Assembly (NCBI RefSeq): GCF_001704415.2
Contig: NW_017189517.1
Location: 7,637,167 to 7,701,166, forward strand
DNA: 64,000 nucleotides
Direction of reading: 5' to 3'
Source: Capra hircus
Taxonomy: Eukaryota; Chordata; Mammalia; Artiodactyla; Bovidae
A model generated the notes under the pieces. It worked only from the letters and a program-made list of their open reading frames with translations. It did not search any database and was not told the origin of the DNA. How positions within the stretch are numbered: the first letter of the stretch is position 1; every line of letters starts with the position of its first letter. This document shows positions 57,191 to 64,000 of this stretch, piece after piece. Made by a program: the position numbers and the translations under genes.

Positions 57191-58239
57191 ATGCAGGAGG
57201 AAGGGTAAAACAGAGATGGAGAGGCCCTAGGAGAAAGATTTATTTCATGAGTATCCTACTTGTCCTCAAGTTCAGACTTTTTGCAGGGATGGTTCTTGGG
57301 TTGCTGGGAATCATTCTTGGGTTCCCTCTCTTAATCATCCCTATCAGGCCAGGGCTCTACACCAGCTGTGACAGAACAGGTTTGGGAAGCTGTGTGCAGG
57401 GGCATTGTGTGGACAGAGTATTTCTATGGAGCCAGATTGGTCCACAAAGGGCACTACTCTATAAGTTACCAGCTTGAACCAGAAGGGGAGATGATAGAAG
57501 CATTTGGCCAGGAGGGAAGCTGGGGCTGAACGTTTGGATGGACTAGATTATCTGTCCTGTTGAAGGGGTGACTTGAAATGGTTGGGGCCCAGTGGATAAA
57601 AGAAGTCAGAGTAGGGAAAAAGGTATGGAGTGGAGGAGGGGTGGGCGGAGTGTTGAAGAAATAAGTTTGTATCCACTGGGCCCTTGGCAGATTGTTGCAG
57701 GGGCCACTTGTTAAAGTTCTATACAGGCCTACACCTTGTATCTTCCTGGAAAAGGCCAGTTAGAAACTTTCTGGGAACTGGCAGTTGTGGCTTGTTGTCA
57801 TTAAGATGGAGTTAGCCACTGGATTGATTTCTGACTCTGCCTGACACCTACATTGTCTCTATTTGGCCAAAAAAGAGCTGCTAAAAATGGTTTATTCAAA
57901 TGTCACAATATGCGTTCTTCCAGTAACCACGACCTCCATGAAGAACTATTGAAGCAGTTGTCAAGTGAGTAAAATTGAGAAATAACACATCATTCAAATA
58001 AAAATAGCTCTATTTTCAGGACTAGTATTGGAAAAAGCTAAGATAAAAATCTCCTTTTAGCTTTCTTTCCATTCCCCGCCCCACTCCACACTTCTTCCAA
58101 GACGGTTTGATTTTTATTCTTTTTTTCTCTACTAAATTGCTTCCTACAAATCTTGGTTTCATTTTTAGATTTAAGGAGTGATAAGGTAATGTACAGACTC
58201 ATTCATTTGCCCCTTTCTTATTAAATTTAAATGAAGAAA
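57191..58239. other. Upstream flank, nothing assigned
   Basis: Somewhat GC-richer at 57.2-57.8 kb, with no convincing repeat or gene. Confidence 0.4.
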
Positions 58240-58430
58240 GTCTAACATTACACACCTGCATGTGCCAGGAACTTCATATATGTGATTCCCCCTAAATCCT
58301 TGCAATCCATGAAGTAGGAATGATATGTTTTACCGATGGGGAAATTGATGCTCCATGACAGACAGGTTCTATAGGCTTGTTCAAGCTTATGCAGATATTA
58401 AGTGGAGGAGCCACAATTCAAATCCAGCAC
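58240..58430 (-). repeat. MIR ancient SINE
   Basis: 'tgtgccaggaacttcatata', 'ttttaccgatggggaaattg' are the reverse MIR core. Confidence 0.7.
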
Positions 58431-58794
58431 TCTCTGATCTCAAAACCCTTTTGGTTGGCTTCTTTGTTGATGCCTACTTCTTAAAATTGTGGTCAGGATT
58501 AAATAAGATAATACATGTAAGGTACCTGCTTAGCAGAGCAGTATACATAAATAGATCAATAAAGGGCAGCTGCTATCGCCAGCATTACAACCACCACTAT
58601 TCTGCCTTCCATGTAGTTGAGGTTCCCTGGAATACAGGGTGTGTGAACAACTCACTGCAGGGTCTGTGCATAAGTAAGACAGTTTTAAGTGTATAGTGAT
58701 GCTCATTTACTGAATGTGAACCATATATTAGAGCCTTTTCCAAGTTTCCTCCTTTATTCTCTTTTCACCTGACAACATTGTTAAATTGGTATTT

Positions 58795-59224
58795 AAAAAA
58801 CTTTTTTAAAAAATATAGTTAATTTACAATACTGTGTCAGTTTCAGATGTACAATTATACAAGTGAATCGATTATACATATATAAACATATATATTCTTT
58901 TTTATATTCTCTTATATTTTTGCAATAGCTTCCTATGCTATAAAGTAGTACTTGTTTATCTGTTTTATATATAGTAATGTGTATCTTTTAATCCCAATCT
59001 CCTAATTTATTCATCCCCTTCTTTTCCTTTTGGTAACTACAAGTTTGTTTTCTATGTCTATTGAGAGTATATTTCTATTTTGTAAATAAGTTCATTTGTA
59101 TCATTTCTTCAGATTCACATATAAGTGATATCATATGATCTTTGTTTTAGTTCACTTAGTATGATAATCTCTAAGTCCATGCTATAAATGGCATTATATT
59201 TCTTTTTTATGGCTGAGTAATATT

Positions 59225-59262
<38 letters not shown>

Positions 59263-59372
59263 CACATCTTTTTTATCCATTTCTTTGTTGATGCACATTT
59301 AGGTTGCTTCCACGTTTTGGCTATTGTAAATAGTGCCGCTATGAACATTCGGGTGCCTCTAAGTGTGTCCTT
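58795..59372 (-). mobile_element. L1 3' fragment
   Basis: Reverse L1 3'UTR/ORF2 end ('aatttacaatactgtgtcag', 'aggttgcttccacgttttgg', 'agtgccgctatgaacattcg'). Confidence 0.75.
59226..59259. repeat. (CA)n microsatellite, 17 units
   Basis: An uninterrupted CA run inside the L1 fragment. Confidence 0.95.
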
Positions 59373-59622
59373 GACGTCACAAAGAGTTGGACATGACTGG
59401 GCAACTGAACAACAAGTGTGTGAAAGAGTGTCACTAAGTCATGTCCAACTCTTTTGTGACCCCATGGACTGGTCAGGCTCCTCTGTCCATGGAATTCTCC
59501 AGGCAACAATACTAGAGTGGGTTGCCATTTCCTTCTCCAGAGTGTCTTCCTGACCCAGGGATTGAACCCGGGTCTCCTGCATTGCAGGTGGATTCTTTAC
59601 CATCTGAACTACCAGGGATATA
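59373..59622 (-). mobile_element. BovA SINE preceded by an inverted BovA tail
   Basis: 59415-59622 is a reverse BovA ending in TGAACTACCAGGGATA. Just before it, 59376-59413 is a plus-oriented BovA/BovB tail (CACAAAGAGTTGGACATGAC), making a head-to-head inverted repeat. Confidence 0.82.
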
Positions 59623-59639
59623 ATTATTGCTGTCAAATG

Positions 59640-60809
59640 GCCTCCTGGTTAGCAAGACAAACCAGTATACTTGGAAGAGGAAAGCCCAAAGAGCGAGTCT
59701 ATGCAGCTGGGCAAGAGAATCTCATGCCAAGGATGCTCTCCAGCGACTTTGCTGGCAGAATTTCATCGCATCCTTTTTACTTCTCTCGGTGTCTTGCCTC
59801 ACTCATAGACAAAGCTTCCAGCATTCTCTCCAAGTTTGTATCTGCTAGAACACTCTCCTGTGTTTCTCGAACAGAAGCAGCCACAAGAAACAATGGAGAG
59901 ATGTCTAAAAAGTCATCACACTGGTTTTTAGAGATCAGTTGTGTTACAGGGGCACAAAAGAATTTCACAGAATTGTTCCAACCCCATATATCAAACCCTG
60001 TAGAGAAACCACATTAATTTCTTCTGTTCAATAGACTGCTGAGCATTTTTTCTGCCCAAAGACAGCTCTGATTGTCAGCCTCTGCCTACTTCAGTCTCTA
60101 GTGCATGGACTCAGCCCCAATCCACCATGAAGCAGAAAGGATATTAATCATTCCATCCCTACTATCAGGTGGGGTCTGGACCTACTTTTATTGCCACGCT
60201 TATATCCACTTTGCTTGAGATGAACCCATGCAACCAGGCCGTGTGACTGGGTTGTTGCCTTGTTTTTCTCCACCTGGTCCACCAGTTCTCCATGTTCCTC
60301 TAAACCATCTTCTACCAGTCTATAATCCTTGACCCACTCTTTCTCTGGAGCCTGGACCTGGCTCTTACAATCTCAGCCGCTCAGTTTCCACTTCTCAGGT
60401 GCTGACCCTATGGAAGCTGGCCACACTTGAGAATCATAGCTCCCACATGAGCTTTTGGGCTATGTGTAGTGGACTGTCCACCACTCTGTTCAGAGACTAG
60501 ACCTTTGTCTGTTCACAGCTTTCTTCTCCCCTCGACTAGCTCACTGCAGTGGTCCTTCTTGGCTTCTGTCTGAACTTGTACTGCTTATAGATCATGATAC
60601 ATAGACGAGTACTCAACCATCTTTGTGATGTGATGAAGGTGTTGTGTTATCATGGAGAGAACTGGAAGAGAGTGATTTTTCTAATCACACCTAGCAACTG
60701 CCTTTTTCCTTACACCTTTTGTGTAAGTTGGAACAGCTTCTCTTTCACATGCCATGTAGTGACAGGTCTCATAACTTTTGGTGTATTAGTGAACTCAAGG
60801 CATACTGTT
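59640..60809. other. Upstream flank, nothing assigned
   Basis: A 166-codon plus frame (59517-60017) begins inside the SINE and has no recognisable domain. No gene can be supported. Confidence 0.4.
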
Positions 60810-60990
60810 GGGACAGAAGACATGGGTTTGAGTTTGTAGATCTGTTATTGTATGGGACCTTGGGTATGATGCCCCACCTTGCTGGATCCTAGTTTCCTCA
60901 TCTATAACAAGTGGGGGTGATAATGGTTATATATATCATGATATATAGTGATGAAAGAATGAATGTGAAAATGTTTCATGACATACTCTT
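60810..60990 (+). repeat. MIR-like ancient SINE
   Basis: 'gggaccttgggtatgatgcc', 'tagtttcctcatctataaca'. Confidence 0.6.
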
Positions 60991-61214
60991 TATCCTGTAG
61001 AGGAGAACCTTGTGAGTTATGAAATTTTATGACCAGAATTTTATGTTCTGTTTCTCACATGTGAAGATGTGCATGAGGGTATCAGGACATCTAGTGGCCA
61101 AAAAGTCTGACCACCAACTGATGGATGCTTATATCTTAGATTAAGCTGTGGCTCTGTGACTTAGTGCATAGAAAATCGAACATTACACATTTGATTACAG
61201 CTAAATCCATATAT

Positions 61215-61355
61215 GAGAAGGCAGCATGTAGTAGTGAAAAGAATATGGACTTTAGACAACCTGAATTCAGATCTCAGCTTAGCTACTTAATGGTTGGGCA
61301 AACTTGGGCAAATTAATCGATCTTTTTGAATCTCAGTTCCATCACAATAACACCA
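61215..61355 (+). repeat. MIR-like ancient SINE
   Basis: 'gaatatggactttagacaac', 'ttgggcaaattaatcgatct'; a second MIR within 0.4 kb. Confidence 0.6.
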
Positions 61356-61369
61356 CCCACAAATGATTG

Positions 61370-61930
61370 ATTTTTTTTTAAAGACCCAATCTGACCATTT
61401 TTGTCTATTGATTGGAACATTCAGCTCACTTATATTTAATGTATTTACAAATATATTTAGGATTAAACTTATTATTTTATAGTATTATTCTTTGTTTTCT
61501 TCTGTGCCTTTCTTTCAGTTAATTATTTTTAATCACTCTATTATTTTCCCTCTGCCACTTAGAAAGTTATATACTCTATTTATTTAGATGTTAGCTTGTA
61601 AATTATAACATGCATAAATAACATTGAATTCTAAAGTGTGTCTAAGCCTTTATCCTACTCCCAAATACTGTAAGAATTTTGGAACTCATTTATATATTGT
61701 CCTCTCCTCCTCACCTCAACCTTATATATTTTTTGGCATTAAAATCTATTGCATTTCATTTTTGTTTTTAATACCAGTAGACATTATTATTATTGCTTTT
61801 ATAGTTAATGTTCATTTATATTTGCCCACATTTTTATTATTTTATTTTTCAGTCTTTTTTATACCTCAGATATTCCATCTGGTATATTTTCTTTTGACTT
61901 TAAATAAATCTTTATTAGTACATATTTTTA
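61370..61930 (-). mobile_element. Old L1 fragment
   Basis: Reverse L1 ORF2 text ('catttttgtctattgattgg', 'ttaggattaaacttattatt'). Confidence 0.55.
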
Positions 61931-61952
61931 AGTAAAAGTATACACTAATGGT

Positions 61953-63971
61953 AGATCTGACAGACAGAGTACCTGATGAACTATGGATGGAGGTTTGTGA
62001 CATTGTACAGGAGACAGGAATGAAGACCATCCCCAAGAAAAAGAAATGCAAAAAAAGAAAAATGGCTGTCTGAGGAGGCCTTACAAATAGCTGTAAAAAG
62101 AAGGGAAGTGAAAAGCAAAGGAGAAAAGGAAAGATATACACATTTGAATGTAGAGTTCCAAAGAATAGCAAGGAGAGATTAAAAAAAAAACAACCTTCCC
62201 CAGTGATCAATGCAAAGAAATAGAGGAAAACAATAGAATGGGAAAGACTAGAGATCTCTTCAAGAAAATTAGAGATACCAAGGGAACATTTCATGCAAAG
62301 ACGGGCTCGATAAAGGGCAGAAATGGTAGGGAACTAACAGAAGCAGAAGATATTAAGAAGAGGTGGCAAGAATATAAAGAAGAACTGTACAATAAAGATC
62401 TTCATGACCCAGATAATCACAATGGTGTGATCACTTACCTAGAGTCAGACATCCTGGAATGTGAAGTCAAGTGGGGCTTCGGAAGCATCACTATGAACAA
62501 AGCTAGTGGAGGTGATGGAATTCCAGTTGAGCTATTTCAAATCCTGAAAGATGATGCTGTGAAAGTGCTGCACTCAATATGCCAGCAAATTTGGAAAACT
62601 CAGCAGTGGCCACAGGACTGGAAAAGGTCAGTTTTCATTCTAATCCTAAGAAAGGCAATGCCAAAGAATGCTCAAACTACCGCACAACTGCACTCATCTC
62701 ACACACTAGTAAAGTAATGCTCAAAATTCTCCAAGCCAGGCTTCAGCAATACATGAACCGTGAACTTCCAGATGTTCAAGCTGGTTTTAGAAAAGGCAGA
62801 GGAACCAGAGATCAAATTGCCAACATTAGTTGGATCATTGAGAAAGCAAGAGAGTTCCAGCAAAACACCTATTTCTGCTTTATCGACTATGCCAAAGCCT
62901 TTGACTGTATGGATCACAATAAACTGTGGAAAATTCTGAAAGAGATGGGAATACCAGACCACCTGACCTGCCTCCTGAGAAACCTGTATGCAGGTCAGGA
63001 AGCAACAGTTAGAACTGGACATGGAACAACAGACTGGTTCCAAATAGGAAAAGGAGTACATCGAGGCTGTATATTGTCACCTTGCTTATTTAGCTTATAT
63101 GCAGAGTACATCATGAGAAACGCTGGGTGGGAGGAAGCACAAGCTGGAATCAAGATTGCCAGGAGAAACATCAATAACCTCAGATATGCAGATGACACCA
63201 CCCTTATGGCAGAAAGTGAAGCAGAACTAAAGAGCCTCTTGATGAAAGTGAAAGAGGAGAGTGAAAAGGTTGGCTTAAAGTTCAACATTCAAAAAACTAA
63301 GATCATGGCATTTGGTCCCATCACTTCATGGCAAATAGATGGGGAAACAGTGGAAACAGTGGCTGGCTTTATTTTTCTGGGCTCCAAAATCATTGCAGAT
63401 GGTGATTGCAGCCATGAAATTAAAAGACACTCCTTGGAAGGAAAGTTATGACCAACCTAGATAGCATATTCAAAAGCAGAGACATTACTTTGCTAACAAA
63501 GGTCCGTCTAGTCAAGGCTATGGTTTCTCCAGTGGTCATGTATGGATGTCAGAGTTGGACTGTGAAGAAAGCTGAGTGCCGAAGAATTGATGCCTTTGAA
63601 CTGTGGTGTGGAGAAGACTCTTGAGAGTCCCTTGGACTGCAAGGAGATCCAACCTGTCCCTCCTAAAGGAGATCAGTCCTGGGTGTTCATTGTAAGGACT
63701 GATGTTGAAGCTGAAACTCCAGTACTTTGGCCACCTGATGTGAAGAGCTAACTCATTTGAAAAGACCCTGATGCTGGGAAAGATTGAAGGCGGGAGGAGA
63801 AGGGGACGACAGAGGATGAGATGGTTGGATGGCATCACTGACGCAATGGACGTGGGTTTGGGTGGACTCTGGGAGTTGGTGATGGACATGGAGGCTTGGC
63901 ATGCTGCAGTTCATGGGGTCGCAAAGAGTCGGACACAACTGAGTGACTGAACTGAACTGAACTGAACTGAA
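61953..63971 (+). mobile_element. BovB (RTE-type) LINE, 2.0 kb, largest copy here
   Basis: Starts in the linker after the endonuclease domain ('agatctgacagacagagtac') and runs through the whole RT domain to the (ACTGA)n end. The frames 62238-62717 and 62579-63451 (290 codons) carry [28 protein letters not shown] and YADDTT. A one-base loss near 62645 shifts frame between them. Further indels at about 63430 (before the GRKVM region) and 63608 (GTGGTGTGG) break the C-terminus. 5'-truncated and non-functional. No clear target duplication was found. Confidence 0.92.
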
Positions 63972-64000
63972 TGCTTATTATTATTAATATTATTATTATT
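63972..64000. repeat. (TTA)n-rich microsatellite at window edge
   Basis: A TTATTATTA run directly after the BovB tail; truncated by the window end. Confidence 0.85.

Noticed and set aside
59517..60017. 166-codon plus frame
   Set aside because: Starts inside a BovA SINE and continues into unassigned sequence; no domain seen.
61866..62294. 142-codon minus frame
   Set aside because: Antisense shadow of L1 and BovB sequence; no domain.
62238..63451. 159- and 290-codon RT frames as a gene
   Set aside because: Same BovB family, frameshifted near 62645 and broken again after 63430; 5'-truncated.

Overview
This is a mammalian nuclear DNA window from a ruminant, almost certainly a bovid. The evidence is the load of ruminant-specific repeats: BovB (RTE-type) LINE copies ending in (ACTGA)n, BovA/Bov-A2 SINEs, CHR-type tRNA-derived SINEs, young ruminant L1 3' ends and a mariner-derived palindromic MITE. 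The one protein-coding gene I can establish is coagulation factor IX (F9), complete and on the minus strand. All eight coding exons were placed at base resolution with canonical GT/AG junctions, and they join into a 1389-nt CDS for a 462-residue precursor. A few residues differ from the cattle protein as I remember it, so another bovid is possible; I cannot name the species. F9 is X-linked in mammals, so the window is expected to be X-chromosomal.

Layout. 1-8.8 kb: intergenic DNA downstream of F9, with an AT-rich 3'UTR-like stretch at the left edge, L1, MITE and SINE copies, and a compact promoter-like module near 7.75-7.88 kb (two CCAAT boxes, a KLF/Sp1-type box and a full RFX X-box). 8.8-45.1 kb: the F9 transcription unit, read right to left. 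It runs from the promoter near 45.11 kb through exon 1 (signal peptide), exon 2 (propeptide and Gla domain), exon 3 (aromatic stack), exons 4 and 5 (EGF1, EGF2), exon 6 (linker and activation peptide) and exons 7 and 8 (serine protease), to a ~1.5 kb 3'UTR and an AATAAA near 8.80 kb. The introns hold most of the repeats. Intron 7 carries three separate ruminant insertions, and intron 6 holds a GC/CpG-rich block near 19.0-19.5 kb with nuclear-receptor half sites and plus-strand splice donors. 45.1-64 kb: 5' flank of F9, mostly old L1 fragments interrupted by BovB, SINE and young L1 insertions, ending in a 2-kb 5'-truncated BovB.

I see no second intact gene, no structural RNA gene and no CRISPR, and nothing resembling a new multi-gene system. 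The items most worth testing are the two promoter-like islands (7.75-7.88 kb and 19.0-19.5 kb), a BovB copy with a twin-priming-type 5' inversion and a clear 11-bp target duplication in intron 7, and F9 residue changes that affect glycosylation sequons. Repeat boundaries without a stated target duplication are approximate.
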